DNA of 43,265 nt from Clostridia bacterium (GCA_030154265.1 JASKKH010000015.1:1-43265); one strand, 5' to 3'; positions 9,933 to 19,092 are shown, counted from the first letter of the stretch. Notes: generated by a model from the letters alone, not told the origin. Numbers and translations are program-made.

Positions 9933-11615
9933 TTACATCCTCTCTGGCGCACTAATTCCTAATAAATTTAAAACATTACGCAAAGTAATGCGAGTTGCAT
10001 CTACCAATACCAGACGTGCTTTACGGACTTCCAGATCATCAGCAAGTACACGACAGCTGGTATAAAAACTATGGAAAAGACTTGCTAAATCATGAGCAAA
10101 ACGCGTCAGTCGATGGGGTTCCCGAGCAAGTGCTGCTCCAATTACTGTATCAGGCAAAGCAGCGATTTGTTTAATCAGTTCTATCTCAGCCTGCTCTTTT
10201 AAGAGTTTCAAATTGGCTTCCCTTGCTGCAGGAACTTCTATCCCCCTCTCTTTGGCAAGCCTTAGAATGCTCCAAATACGAGCATGGGCATATTGAACAT
10301 AATAAACAGGATTCTCGCTAGATTGAGATCGAGCCAGATCAAGATCAAATTCAAGGTGGCTATCACTTTTTAACATAACGAAGAAATATCGGGCAGCATC
10401 CCGGCCTACCTCTTCAATTAATTCATTTAAGGTAACATATTGGCCTGTCCGCTTGGACATTCTAAGGATTTCGCCACCCTGGTATAGTCGAACTAGTTGC
10501 ATAAGAACAACTTCTAACCTATCAGGATCATAATTTAAAGCTTTTAAAGAACCTTTAAGCCGCCCCACATGTCCGTGATGGTCTGCCCCCCAAATGTTAA
10601 TAACGTGTTCAAATCCTCTCTCAAATTTATTACGATGATAAGCAATATCAGCTGCAAAATATGTAGGTGTGCCATTTTTACGAACAAGCACTTCATCTTT
10701 ATCATATCCAAAGCGTGTGGCCCGAAACCATAATGCTCCATCTTTTTCGTATACAAATCCCGCTTTTTTTAGCTCATTAATAGTATCAGCCACAGCGCCG
10801 GAATCATGAAGGGATTGTTCACTAAACCAAACATCATAGGTAACGCCAAAATCTTCTAATACTTGACGTATAGCTGTTAATTTTTCTTCCAAAGCAAAAC
10901 GCACTAACATTTCTCGCCTTAAGGATGGCTCAGCATCAAGGTACTTGTCACCATATTTATCAATAAAATGCTTAACTGTTTCAATTAAGTCCACACCATG
11001 ATAACCGTCTTCAGGGATATCTGCTTCCTGACCTAAGGCTTGTAGATACCGTGCTTCTAACGACAAACCAAAATTAATAATCTGATTTCCTGCGTCGTTA
11101 ATGTAGAATTCACGGGTAACATCATAACCTACGGCTGTTAAGAGATTAGCAATACAATCCCCCAAAGCAGCACCACGAGCATTACCCATATGTAATAGTC
11201 CTGTTGGGTTCGCACTAACGAACTCTACTTGTATTTTAGTACCCTTCCCAACATTAGACCATCCATACTCCTTGTCTTCTGCTAAAACGGCTGGTAAAAC
11301 TGGTAATAGCCACTCATTATCTAAAGTAAAATTAATAAAGCCCGGTCCAGCCACTTCTATACTGGCTACGCCGGGTTGCGGCATTTCTACATGTTTAACT
11401 ATTACTTCAGCTATCTTCCTGGGCGCCTGGCGAGCTTGCTTAGTAAGAAGTAATGCTAGATTAGCAGCAAAGTCGCCGTGAGTTTTATCTCGCGGCGTCT
11501 CGACAATAAAATCAGGCAGCTCTTCAAAGTCTATTTCTCCAGCTGCCCGAGCAGCTACAGCAGCTTCCTCTAGAACTGCTGCCAGCCTTCTTTTGGTTTC
11601 TTGTATAATGTTCAC
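9933..11615 (-). CDS. argS: Arginyl-tRNA synthetase
   Basis: This class I synthetase charges tRNA-Arg with arginine. The 560-residue product has the normal bacterial length. It carries the N-terminal ArgS additional domain (about 1-90), the HIGH-type signature in HMGNARGAA (about 138-146), the KMSKS-like RMSKRTG, and the C-terminal anticodon-binding DALR domain ending in LRNVLNLLGI. The initiation region is MNIIQETKRRL. It lies about 225 bases downstream of aroF, with a possible promoter at 11752-11780, and just ahead of pyrG. Confidence 0.98.
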   Translation of the reverse strand: MNIIQETKRRLAAVLEEAAVAARAAGEIDFEELPDFIVETPRDKTHGDFAANLALLLTKQARQAPRKIAEVIVKHVEMPQPGVASIEVAGPGFINFTLDNEWLLPVLPAVLAEDKEYGWSNVGKGTKIQVEFVSANPTGLLHMGNARGAALGDCIANLLTAVGYDVTREFYINDAGNQIINFGLSLEARYLQALGQEADIPEDGYHGVDLIETVKHFIDKYGDKYLDAEPSLRREMLVRFALEEKLTAIRQVLEDFGVTYDVWFSEQSLHDSGAVADTINELKKAGFVYEKDGALWFRATRFGYDKDEVLVRKNGTPTYFAADIAYHRNKFERGFEHVINIWGADHHGHVGRLKGSLKALNYDPDRLEVVLMQLVRLYQGGEILRMSKRTGQYVTLNELIEEVGRDAARYFFVMLKSDSHLEFDLDLARSQSSENPVYYVQYAHARIWSILRLAKERGIEVPAAREANLKLLKEQAEIELIKQIAALPDTVIGAALAREPHRLTRFAHDLASLFHSFYTSCRVLADDLEVRKARLVLVDATRITLRNVLNLLGISAPERM

Positions 11616-11751
11616 GACCTGCCTACCCCTTTATCCTTATCCAGTTTTGTATTAAAACTTTGCCCATTATCCCTAAAAAACCATTCTACTTTTTAACCGT
11701 AATTTCAATGTTTATACTATTTTTTCACCATTAACTTATAACTCATACTCT

Positions 11752-11780
11752 AGATTAATACTTCCTCCAACCGCTGTCAA
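11752..11780 (-). promoter_or_regulatory. Possible promoter for argS
   Basis: On the minus strand a perfect TTGACA (11775-11780) stands 17 bases before TAATCT (11752-11757), about 135 bases ahead of argS. The -10 match is poor (three of six), so this is a tentative call. The rest of the aroF-argS gap shows no gene or clear terminator. Confidence 0.35.
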
Positions 11781-11839
11781 GTAACCATCAATTTTTGATG
11801 TAATCACTGTTATTTTTATATTATTCGTAAGTTTTACAA

Positions 11840-12856
11840 TTAAGTAAGTGTACGACCTACAGCTGTAGCTACAGGATCTAGGTCAGTCATTAGGTATTCA
11901 AAAGTCTCTGGATGTAAAGATTGTGGCCCATCACAAAGAGCTCGAACTGGGTCCGGATGTACCTCAATTATTAGCCCATCAGCTCCTGCAGCAATAGCTG
12001 CCTTAGCTAGTGGTGATACTAATCTCCAATTACCTGTTGCATGACTCGGGTCTACAATCACTGGTAGGTGAGTATTTTCTCTAACAATTGCTACCGCTGA
12101 TAAGTCTAAGGTAAAACGACTGGCAGTCTCAAAAGTACGAATTCCCCTTTCACATAAGATAACATTGGAATTGCCACTGTCCAAAATATATTCAGCTGCC
12201 ATAAGCCATTCTTCAACGGTAGCAGATAAACCCCTTTTTAGCAAAATAGGTTTTCCAGTTGCCCCAGCTTCCTTAAGCAAACAAAAGTTTTGCATATTGC
12301 GAGCCCCAATCTGAATCGCATCGGCATAATCGGCAACGGTAGATACTTCTCTGGTGTCGACTACTTCTGTCACAAAAGGTAAGCCAACTTCATCCCGTAC
12401 TCTGGCTAGCAGCTTTAACCCCTCTTCTTCAAGCCCCTGAAAGGAATAGGGAGAAGTACGAGGCTTAAAAGCCCCTCCTCTAAGTATTTTTGCCCCCGCA
12501 GCTTTAACAGCCTTAGCTGCTATTAGAAGTTGTTCTTCATTTTCCACGGCGCAAGGTCCTGCCATAACCACTACTCCATGCCCCCCTACTGGGACTCCCC
12601 CTACGCGAACAATAGTTGGTGTATCTTTTAGTTCCTTACTAACAAGTTTATAAGGTTTCATAATGGGGACTATTTTTTCTACACCTTGTAAGTTAATAAT
12701 TGCTTCGGAACTTAACGCTTTTTTATCACCAATGGCTCCGATTACGGTTTTTTCCTGGCCAAAAATAGGATGGGTTTTAAAACCTAGCTCAACTAATCGT
12801 TTGCATACTGCGTCAATTTGCTCCCTTGTGGCCTTTTCTTTCATAACTATAATCAT
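11840..12856 (-). CDS. aroF: DAHP synthase (3-deoxy-7-phosphoheptulonate synthase), type I-beta
   Basis: This is the first enzyme of the shikimate pathway, condensing PEP and erythrose 4-phosphate. The start at 12856 is chosen because GAGGAGG lies nine bases upstream; codons further 5' run into the ribosome site. The product is then 338 residues. An N-terminal ferredoxin-like regulatory domain (1-70) precedes a TIM barrel with GPCAVE, the LRGGAFKPRTSPYSFQG segment, LKRG and the DPSHATG metal site. This architecture is that of the Thermotoga-type enzyme, in which the small domain gives feedback inhibition by aromatic amino acids. A T-box leader controls transcription. No other shikimate gene is adjacent. 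Confidence 0.96.
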   Translation of the reverse strand: MIIVMKEKATREQIDAVCKRLVELGFKTHPIFGQEKTVIGAIGDKKALSSEAIINLQGVEKIVPIMKPYKLVSKELKDTPTIVRVGGVPVGGHGVVVMAGPCAVENEEQLLIAAKAVKAAGAKILRGGAFKPRTSPYSFQGLEEEGLKLLARVRDEVGLPFVTEVVDTREVSTVADYADAIQIGARNMQNFCLLKEAGATGKPILLKRGLSATVEEWLMAAEYILDSGNSNVILCERGIRTFETASRFTLDLSAVAIVRENTHLPVIVDPSHATGNWRLVSPLAKAAIAAGADGLIIEVHPDPVRALCDGPQSLHPETFEYLMTDLDPVATAVGRTLT

Positions 12857-12890
12857 AAAGCCATTCCTCCTCAGATAATAAACTTGAACC

Positions 12891-12928
12891 AAAAAAACAA
12901 CTCCTCGCCATAGGGACGAGGAGTTGTT
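12891..12928 (-). terminator. T-box terminator hairpin of aroF
   Basis: AACAACTCCTCG and its exact complement form a 12-pair stem around a nine-base loop on the minus strand, followed by T7. It overlaps the antiterminator choice region just after the T-box sequence, so uncharged tRNA should prevent its formation and let transcription reach aroF. Confidence 0.93.
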
Positions 12929-13219
12929 CGCGGTACCACCCTATTTGACTTTCGTTAAAGAAAGCCCTCTCATTACAAAAAGGTACGGGAAATGAGTAAT
13001 AGACACTTCCGATACCTCCTCCCTTTTAACGGTGGGAGCTCCGACAAAACCTACCCAGCCGAATATAAGCGGCCTTCAGCCTGCTCCTCCGGGGAGAACT
13101 TCGACTTTACTGTCCTGGCTGGTCTCTCACCATCACCAACTCGCTGAGCAGTTCGATAAAGTCTACTTTTCCCCTTCAACGGATTTAAACATTCTTAATT
13201 TATAAACTAATTTTATTTT
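12891..13219 (-). ncRNA. T-box riboswitch leader of aroF
   Basis: The leader contains the canonical T-box AGGGTGGTACCGCG at 12929-12942 (minus strand), which binds the NCCA end of uncharged tRNA. Stem I lies at about 13090-13172: GGGGA pairs with the later TCTCCCC, ACTTTA with TAAAGT, and the specifier loop has the loop-E pair AGTA (13164-13167) and GAA. The bases after GAA are G-TTC, so TTC (13096-13098) is the likely specifier, meaning tRNA-Phe. Phenylalanine starvation would then turn on aroF. The specifier is read by eye and could be shifted by a base; the class of element is not in doubt. Confidence 0.95.
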
Positions 13220-13225
13220 CTATAT

Positions 13226-13254
13226 ACTATAACGCACTAGCGTCTAATGTTCAA
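13226..13254 (-). promoter_or_regulatory. Sigma-A-type promoter of the aroF T-box transcript
   Basis: TTGAAC (13249-13254) and TATAGT (13226-13231) on the minus strand are 17 bases apart, each five of six to consensus. Transcription would start near 13219, a few tens of bases ahead of stem I. Confidence 0.75.
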
Positions 13255-13340
13255 GGAAATTCTGTTATAACGTTATTACCCCACATTCATTACAACTTAT
13301 TTAAGCAGCAACCAAGTCTCATCTAAGCGTTTATTTCTGT

Positions 13341-14819
13341 TTAGAGTACGTTTTTATGGCGTAATTCTTTTTCCAAGTACCCAAGGAATACCTCGGCCTT
13401 TTCCTCAGGGGGGGTGGTCACTAAACTGACTACCACAAAAACGATTATTGTTATCAACAGGGTCCAAATTGCCGGGCCGTAACCACCAATGGTCAGGTTA
13501 TTAATTTGCATGTATAATGCCACAAACGATCCAACAAGGAAGCTGGTAATAGAACCAGCCGCGGTTGCCCTACGCCAGAAAAAGGCCCCGAAAATAGTAG
13601 GAACAACTACCATCAATCCCAATGAAGAAGCTACAGAGAGCACAGCAATCAACCCCGGTTTTTGTATAGCAAAAAGAAAAGCCAATACCGCAATAATGGG
13701 GATAACAAACTTGCCTATTAGTAACTCACTTTCTTCAGAGGCAGACGGGTTTAGGTTGCGGTAAAAGTCTCGAGCCAGCATCGAGGACAGTGTAAGCATG
13801 ATAGAATCCAGGGTAGAAATAGCCGCTGCCGTAATCCCGACCATAACAATAAGGGCGAGTACCGGCGGAACATATTGCGAACCCAAAAGGGTTGGCGTGG
13901 CCATATCTGCGTTTTGCAGCCCGGGTGCTATAACTTTAGCGGAAAAGCCCCATAATACCGAAATCAGTGTGTAAATAAAACCAAAAATCAAAAAGCCGCA
14001 GATCATCCCCTTAAGACTCTTTATTGATTTGGAAATAAATAAGCGTTGGCTTACCTGAGGGTTAGAAATACAAAAGAAAAACCAGGGAATAGTCAACCCT
14101 AAAAAGGTGCTGAATTTAAAAAAACCTGGACCTGGAACGGTTAGTTCTTGGGGATTTAAGGCTTCTAGTGTATTAAAAAAACTGTTAAACCCACCCATTG
14201 CCCCATAAACGATATATAAAAGAACCAATGTCGACGCAATAATCATAATTAGGGCCTGTAACGAGTCTGTCCAGGCCACTGAGCGCATACCGGCTATCCA
14301 AGCCCAGGCCACAGCCATGATGGTGGCAATGCTTACGCCAATAATAAAAGGGATAGCACCCTTGGAAATGCCTTCAATTAGGTAGCCGACACCCATCAAC
14401 TGTACAGCAGAATAAGGTATTAGAAAAATAATACTGGCAATGGTAAATAAAATTGCGATCCATTTATTATCATACCTATCAGCCAACATCTCATTAGGTG
14501 AAACATAATTAAATTTTTTACTGACCAGCCAAAAACGGGGACCAAAAAAAGTTGCTAGAACTAATCCCGCTAGATAAATTAATTCAAAACCTAAGGCTCC
14601 CACGCCACCTTTATACACCAACCCGGCCAGACCAACCATCATAAAGGCACTGTATGTAGTAGCACTGTAGGTCAAGGCCCCAACAAAACCACCAATGGTT
14701 CGGTTTGCTAAAAAAAAATCGGAAACGCTTCGCGTCATAGTTCCTCGAGATGAGTAGGCTACTGCGAAACCTATAATTATATAAATTACTATAGCTGTAT
14801 AAACCCATGAAGCCGGCAC
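13341..14819 (-). CDS. Sodium:solute symporter (SSS family)
   Basis: The 492-residue product is a polytopic membrane protein of the SSS family, with about 13 hydrophobic segments. It shows the early VALTYSATTYSAFM-type motif (GALTYSATTYSAFMMVG, about 47-63), GMRSVAWTDSLQALIM in the sodium-site region, and ISTLDSIMLTLSSMLARDFY. It should import an organic solute with sodium. The solute is not evident: pantothenate, proline and organic-acid carriers all share this fold. The start is GTG with GGAGGG in front, overlapping the end of the small upstream gene. The two form one transcript from a clear promoter. Confidence 0.92.
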   Translation of the reverse strand: MPASWVYTAIVIYIIIGFAVAYSSRGTMTRSVSDFFLANRTIGGFVGALTYSATTYSAFMMVGLAGLVYKGGVGALGFELIYLAGLVLATFFGPRFWLVSKKFNYVSPNEMLADRYDNKWIAILFTIASIIFLIPYSAVQLMGVGYLIEGISKGAIPFIIGVSIATIMAVAWAWIAGMRSVAWTDSLQALIMIIASTLVLLYIVYGAMGGFNSFFNTLEALNPQELTVPGPGFFKFSTFLGLTIPWFFFCISNPQVSQRLFISKSIKSLKGMICGFLIFGFIYTLISVLWGFSAKVIAPGLQNADMATPTLLGSQYVPPVLALIVMVGITAAAISTLDSIMLTLSSMLARDFYRNLNPSASEESELLIGKFVIPIIAVLAFLFAIQKPGLIAVLSVASSLGLMVVVPTIFGAFFWRRATAAGSITSFLVGSFVALYMQINNLTIGGYGPAIWTLLITIIVFVVVSLVTTPPEEKAEVFLGYLEKELRHKNVL

Positions 14820-14820
14820 T

Positions 14821-15024
14821 TTAATCCCTCCAATAATTAGTTACTCGAATAGTTGAAATAATAGCTACCAATGCAAACAACGTCCAGAAGAGAAACGGGC
14901 CGCTCATCTTGGGTAGATTTCCCATAAAAACATAAGGAACTATGTATGCTGATAAAATAAGCAAAACAAACCACATTACCCAACCTAATCGCAAAGCTGA
15001 TAAATGCTTCTTATTTTCTGCCAT
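14821..15024 (-). CDS. Small membrane protein, symporter accessory subunit
   Basis: The 67-residue product has two hydrophobic segments (about 11-34 and 42-58) with a short loop containing GNLPKMSGP, and a polar N-terminus. Its stop codon lies directly before the GTG start of the SSS symporter, implying translational coupling. Small two-helix proteins of the DUF997/YhdT and DUF3311 kinds are encoded just ahead of SSS transporters in many bacteria, and this one fits that pattern by size and position; I cannot assign the exact family. Translation starts at ATG after GGGGAGG. Confidence 0.82.
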   Translation of the reverse strand: MAENKKHLSALRLGWVMWFVLLILSAYIVPYVFMGNLPKMSGPFLFWTLFALVAIISTIRVTNYWRD

Positions 15025-15098
15025 TTTTAAAGCCTCCCCATTTTTTGTAATTGTAGCAAGCAGCCTTCTTGCTAGCTTCTAGTTTTTGGTTTAGATAA

Positions 15099-15127
15099 AT
15101 TATACAACCTGACAAGACAGCTGACAA
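15099..15127 (-). promoter_or_regulatory. Sigma-A-type promoter of the symporter pair
   Basis: TTGTCA (15122-15127) and a perfect TATAAT (15099-15104) are separated by 17 bases on the minus strand, about 75 bases ahead of the small membrane protein gene. A short inverted repeat (TAGCAAG / CTTGCTA, 15054-15074) lies in the resulting leader. Confidence 0.8.
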
Positions 15128-15147
15128 GATAGAAGAGGTTAAAAAAT

Positions 15148-15173
15148 AAAAAAAGATGCCATATGGCACCTTT
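15148..15173 (-). terminator. Terminator after rlmH
   Basis: AAAGGTGCC and GGCATCTTT form a nine-pair stem (one G-U) with an ATAT loop, followed by a T-rich run on the minus strand. It separates rlmH from the symporter promoter. Confidence 0.85.
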
Positions 15174-15205
15174 ATAATCTCCCTCTTCGGTAATGATTCT
15201 TTAAG

Positions 15206-15688
15206 TTAACGGTGGTATGTTTCACCTCGTTGGATTTTATATGCTCTATATACCTGTTCAAGCAGGAAAAGCCGTATAAGTTGATGTGGAAAAGTTAAAC
15301 GAGAAAATGACAACCTTAAATCTGACTGTTTGAGAATTTCTTGATCTAAACCTAGAGTTCCCCCAATTATAAATGCTACCTTGTTTTGTCCGCCCAAAGC
15401 TAATTCTGAAAGCTTATTAGAAAGTTCTTCAGAAGACAGCATAGTTCCTTCTCGGTCTAAAGCTATTTTGTAGCAATCTGGTGGTAATAGCCGCTTTATT
15501 CCTTGCCCTTCAGTAGCAAGTATTTGAGCTACCAAGGTAGGATTGAGTTTATCTGGTACCTTTTCATCTGGTCCTTCAAGGATGTGAATACGAGCATATT
15601 TATTTAGTCGTTTTAAATATTCTTTTATTCCTGCAGTAAGATATTTTTCTTTTACCTTTCCCACAGCTATGATATAGACATGCTGCAT
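15206..15688 (-). CDS. rlmH: 23S rRNA (pseudouridine-1915-N3)-methyltransferase
   Basis: RlmH is a SPOUT methyltransferase that methylates pseudouridine 1915 in helix 69 of 23S rRNA on assembled 70S ribosomes. The 160-residue product has the family length. It shows the opening VYIIAVGKVKEKY, the knot motif FIIGGTLGLD (SAM site) and LTFPHQLIRLFLLEQVYRAYKI with the near-terminal RGETYHR; the final YHR/YHK is typical. It follows the HtrA gene by 45 bases, so the two may share a transcript, and a terminator follows. Confidence 0.97.
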   Translation of the reverse strand: MQHVYIIAVGKVKEKYLTAGIKEYLKRLNKYARIHILEGPDEKVPDKLNPTLVAQILATEGQGIKRLLPPDCYKIALDREGTMLSSEELSNKLSELALGGQNKVAFIIGGTLGLDQEILKQSDLRLSFSRLTFPHQLIRLFLLEQVYRAYKIQRGETYHR

Positions 15689-15733
15689 TTTAATTAGAAC
15701 CTCTTTTGCCCTACCTTATGCCTTACCTAAATA

Positions 15734-16906
15734 TTATTTTGGTAACTTTCCTAAGGTAACTGTAATGTTTAACGGGTTGGATGATTTATCCCGTACTATA
15801 GTAAGAGTTACTTTGTCTCCGGGAGACATTGAAGAAATTATATCCTGTAGTTCATTAAAGTTAGTTACAGTACGATTATTAGCTTTTATTATAATATCGC
15901 CAACATTTACCCCAGCTTTATCAGCGGGTCCATTTTCGAATACTCCCCCAATATATACACCTGTAGGTATATTATACCACTCGGACATATCTGATGTAAT
16001 CTCTCGTATATTATAAATTCCTATAAAGGGACGGTTCACATAACCATTTGTTATTAATTGATTAATAATAGGACGGGCGTCATTAATTGGTATTGCAAAC
16101 CCCATTCCTTCAACCCCAGTAGTAGCAATTTTAACACTGTTTATCCCAATTACTTCACCCTGTAAATTTACAAGAGCTCCTCCGCTATTACCAGGATTTA
16201 TCGGGGCATCTGTCTGTAAAGTTTCCAATGTTATTGTTGAACCTTGTGGTCCTGGAACTGATACCTCTCTATTTAAGGCACTTATTACTCCCACCGTTAC
16301 TGAACGGGCAAATTCTCTACCTAGGGGGTTACCGATGGCTGCTACCGTTTCCCCTACTTGGACTTTTGATGAATCCCCTAATGAGGCCTGGGGTAAATTA
16401 TCTGATTTTACTTGTAAAACTGCCAAGTCACTACCTTCATCTGCCCCTACTATTGTGGCTGGATAATTTCTATTCTTATCTATAGTAACGATAATTTTTT
16501 CTGCACCAGCAATAACGTGATTGTTAGTTACTATATAACCCTTGCGGCCATCTATAATAACACCAGAGCCTTGTTGAATTCCCCCATCACCGATATACCT
16601 TTTTCCCTTTAAAGCAACTATTCCTACAACGGTAGGACCAACCTGCTTGGCTATTTTGACTACAGGTGAATTGGTAGTAAACTGCGCAGGTTGTGTTGGT
16701 GGTACTGTTTGAGCTATAGGTGAAGGTGTGGGTATAGGTGATGGTTGCAGTGGATTTTTACTAATTCCTCTTTGAGCCATCAAAAAGCCTGTCCCTGCGC
16801 CAAAGGCTGTACTAATAAAAAATAAAAGCGTAAGAAGCAAAATATTATAACGGTTAAAATATCTAAGACTAAATTTTTTCAAAACCTTATACCTCCTGTT
16901 TGTCAA
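15734..16906 (-). CDS. HtrA/DegP-like serine protease with PDZ domain
   Basis: This membrane-anchored quality-control protease should act on misfolded proteins outside the membrane. The 390-residue product has one N-terminal membrane segment (about 21-43), then a Pro/Ser/Thr-rich linker (50-75), then the trypsin-like domain with His130 (TNNHVIAG), Asp160 (EGSDLAVL) and Ser241 (NPGNSGGAL). A single PDZ domain occupies about 290-385, including YIGGVFENGPADKAGVN. This is the layout of HtrA/DegS-type proteins of Firmicutes. It lies downstream of a terminator and upstream of rlmH, an arrangement also seen in Bacillus relatives, where an htrA-like gene precedes rlmH. Confidence 0.95.
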   Translation of the reverse strand: MTNRRYKVLKKFSLRYFNRYNILLLTLLFFISTAFGAGTGFLMAQRGISKNPLQPSPIPTPSPIAQTVPPTQPAQFTTNSPVVKIAKQVGPTVVGIVALKGKRYIGDGGIQQGSGVIIDGRKGYIVTNNHVIAGAEKIIVTIDKNRNYPATIVGADEGSDLAVLQVKSDNLPQASLGDSSKVQVGETVAAIGNPLGREFARSVTVGVISALNREVSVPGPQGSTITLETLQTDAPINPGNSGGALVNLQGEVIGINSVKIATTGVEGMGFAIPINDARPIINQLITNGYVNRPFIGIYNIREITSDMSEWYNIPTGVYIGGVFENGPADKAGVNVGDIIIKANNRTVTNFNELQDIISSMSPGDKVTLTIVRDKSSNPLNITVTLGKLPK

Positions 16907-17010
16907 TATATGTTTATTTCTATTTCTTTATTAACATATCTTCAGACCTAATATTTCCTTTAGAGGTTTTTTTTATTAGTAATTAGACCTTTTCCAGAAT
17001 TTTTAGCCCC

Positions 17011-17054
17011 AAAAAAGTTAATCCCGTACCACTTTTTAAGTGATACGGGATTAA
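17011..17054 (-). terminator. Terminator after the HExxH peptidase gene
   Basis: A 17-pair stem (17018-17034 with 17038-17054, one G-U on the RNA) with a three-base loop is followed by CTTTTTT on the minus strand. It closes the transcript of the upstream metallopeptidase gene. Confidence 0.92.
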
Positions 17055-17132
17055 ACCTTGAAAGAAAGCTTCTATTTTGTTTTTTGTACTTTGATTTATA
17101 TTCATACTTTGAATTTTTGCCAGATACTAATA

Positions 17133-18008
17133 TTATGCCACCAAGCGGAAACGACTCCTACTTATTGACACATCATTTTTAAATTGAGCCTCAAATTCTT
17201 CCAAACTGATTCCTATAACTTCTTTAAACGCATCATTTATGGATAATCCTTTACCCATAAAATCCAGAACCTGACATAAGGCATCTTGTCCCCATTTCTT
17301 AACAAAATACTCTACCATTAAACAGGACTGACGATAGGCCAATGATTGGTCTGGAAGAGAATCAAAGTTGTAATCCATATCAGTTAAAGGATACCATGAT
17401 TTAGCGTCTGTTGAACCTGGCATACTAAAACCAGTAATCAAATACTCGACATACTGGGCAATACCTTCTGTTAGCCAACGGGGATAATTCCCCTTTGCTT
17501 TTTCATCTACTAAAAGGTGTGCAAATTCGTGAGCAACAGGACCTGACTTTCTGAATACACTACAAATTTCATTAAGGTCCTCACTAGCTACCCAATCATG
17601 AGGTGAAAGAATACGAATGACTCCAGCCCAATAAACCCCCATAGCACTTTCATTCGCTGCCCATCCAAACTGACGAGCTAAGCTCTCTCTATCGGGGTAA
17701 ATAATTATCAGATTTTTATTTCTAGGTTTGTATTTTAATATATTACATGTAGGATTAAATGCATTCTCAGCAGTATCAATGACTATATGAGCAATATCTT
17801 TATCTTTTTGTTGGTAACGAAGGAGGAAGTGTTCGCTTTCTATTTCATGCCAATGCCGTGTATACCATAACGTATATTGCGTTAGTCCTTTTCTAATTAA
17901 ACTGTAGGCTACTACTTGCGTAAATTTGTAATTTGAATATAAAAATACCCCTATAATTAATAAGACTATAATGCATATAACAAACAGTTGCCACCAGTTG
18001 TAGAACAT
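17133..18008 (-). CDS. Membrane-anchored peptidase MA-like metalloprotein
   Basis: The 291-residue product has one N-terminal membrane segment (about 5-25) and a C-terminal gluzincin-type domain. The zinc site is HEFAH at 160-164, in the context VAHEFAHLLVDE, and the third ligand is probably Glu181 in WLTEGIAQYVE, matching the peptidase MA family layout. The region from 58 to 75 (SEHFLLRYQQKDKDIAH) is the usual strand-helix entry of that fold. It should face the cell exterior, but substrate and role are unknown; such proteins are common in Clostridia and only loosely characterised. It is the only gene of its transcript, with a terminator behind. Confidence 0.88.
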   Translation of the reverse strand: MFYNWWQLFVICIIVLLIIGVFLYSNYKFTQVVAYSLIRKGLTQYTLWYTRHWHEIESEHFLLRYQQKDKDIAHIVIDTAENAFNPTCNILKYKPRNKNLIIIYPDRESLARQFGWAANESAMGVYWAGVIRILSPHDWVASEDLNEICSVFRKSGPVAHEFAHLLVDEKAKGNYPRWLTEGIAQYVEYLITGFSMPGSTDAKSWYPLTDMDYNFDSLPDQSLAYRQSCLMVEYFVKKWGQDALCQVLDFMGKGLSINDAFKEVIGISLEEFEAQFKNDVSISRSRFRLVA

Positions 18009-18174
18009 GGTTTCTCCCCTCCCCCGGGATATCCCATGAATCGATTATACTACAGACTGGTGACTGTATCATTGTTAATAGGTGGTTGTTAAACCAATGA
18101 CAATATGTTTATAACAATAATAGATACTAAGCCTTAATTTTATAATATGTTTTTAGAATAGTTAATTTAAAAAT

Positions 18175-19092
18175 CTAATCTAGGTTTGCTAAATACCTCT
18201 CAGCAGACATAGCCGCTACTGCCCCATCACCTACCGCAGTACTTACTTGCTTATAATCTTTTGAACGGACATCACCTGCTGCAAAAACACCTGGGATAGA
18301 GGTTTCTAAATTCCCACGAGTAACGATATATCCTCCTGCATCAAGTGTTAAATCTTCTTCTATGAATTGACTGTTAGGCTCTGTACCTATAAATACGAAG
18401 ACCCCATCAAAATCTTCTTCCCTTGTGGTATCGTTTTTGACGTCTTTTATTTTTAATTTGTTAACTTTATCGGTACCAATTATTTCTTCGACAACACTAT
18501 TCCAATAGAATGTTATTTTAGGGTTATCATGAGCACGATCCTGTAGTACTTTAATGGCCCTTAAAGTATCACGCCGATGAATTATTTTAACCTCTCTGGC
18601 AAACCGAGTCAGGAAAAGAGCTTCTTCTACAGCTGAGTCACCACCACCAACTACAGCAACTTTTTTATCACGGAAAAAGGGACCATCACAGGTCGCACAG
18701 TAGGATACTCCTTTACCATAAAACTCCTTTTCTCCCGGTATGTTTAATGAGCGCCAATGTGCACCTGTTGCTATGATTACAGTGCGTGCCGTATATTCAC
18801 CATTATTAGTAATTACCTTTTTTGTCTGGCCTTTTAAAGCTACTTTTTGAACCTCTGACGTTTCAATTTTTGCTCCATAATTCTTAGCCTGTTCTGCAAA
18901 TTTCATCATTAATTCCATACCGCTAATCCCTTCCGGGAAACCCGGATAATTCTCTATCATATGTGTCTGCCCTGCTTGGCCACCCGGGACACCTTTTTCC
19001 AACAAAATTGTGTCCAAACCGCCTCGAGCACCATAAATAGCCGCCGTTAGCCCCGCAGGACCACCACCGATAATAATTAAATCATGTTCCAT
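18175..19092 (-). CDS. trxB: Thioredoxin reductase
   Basis: This FAD flavoprotein passes electrons from NADPH to thioredoxin. The ATG at 19092 is taken as start because AAGGAG lies eight bases upstream; a GTG three codons earlier sits inside that site. The product is 305 residues with the FAD fingerprint [17 protein letters not shown], the redox pair CATC (Cys132 and Cys135), the nucleotide-binding [16 protein letters not shown], and the FAD-contacting [15 protein letters not shown]. No thioredoxin gene is adjacent. Divergent ferredoxin-dependent relatives exist in Clostridia, so the electron donor is inferred from the motif only. Confidence 0.96.
   Translation of the reverse strand: MEHDLIIIGGGPAGLTAAIYGARGGLDTILLEKGVPGGQAGQTHMIENYPGFPEGISGMELMMKFAEQAKNYGAKIETSEVQKVALKGQTKKVITNNGEYTARTVIIATGAHWRSLNIPGEKEFYGKGVSYCATCDGPFFRDKKVAVVGGGDSAVEEALFLTRFAREVKIIHRRDTLRAIKVLQDRAHDNPKITFYWNSVVEEIIGTDKVNKLKIKDVKNDTTREEDFDGVFVFIGTEPNSQFIEEDLTLDAGGYIVTRGNLETSIPGVFAAGDVRSKDYKQVSTAVGDGAVAAMSAERYLANLD

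Noticed and set aside
10544-10756. Minus-strand open frame of 70 codons inside argS
   Set aside because: It is an alternative frame within a fully conserved argS coding region, with no family match.
16907-17010. TTGACA-like box before htrA
   Set aside because: It lies a few bases ahead of the htrA ribosome site (TTGACAAACAGGAGG), too close to serve as a -35 box for that gene.
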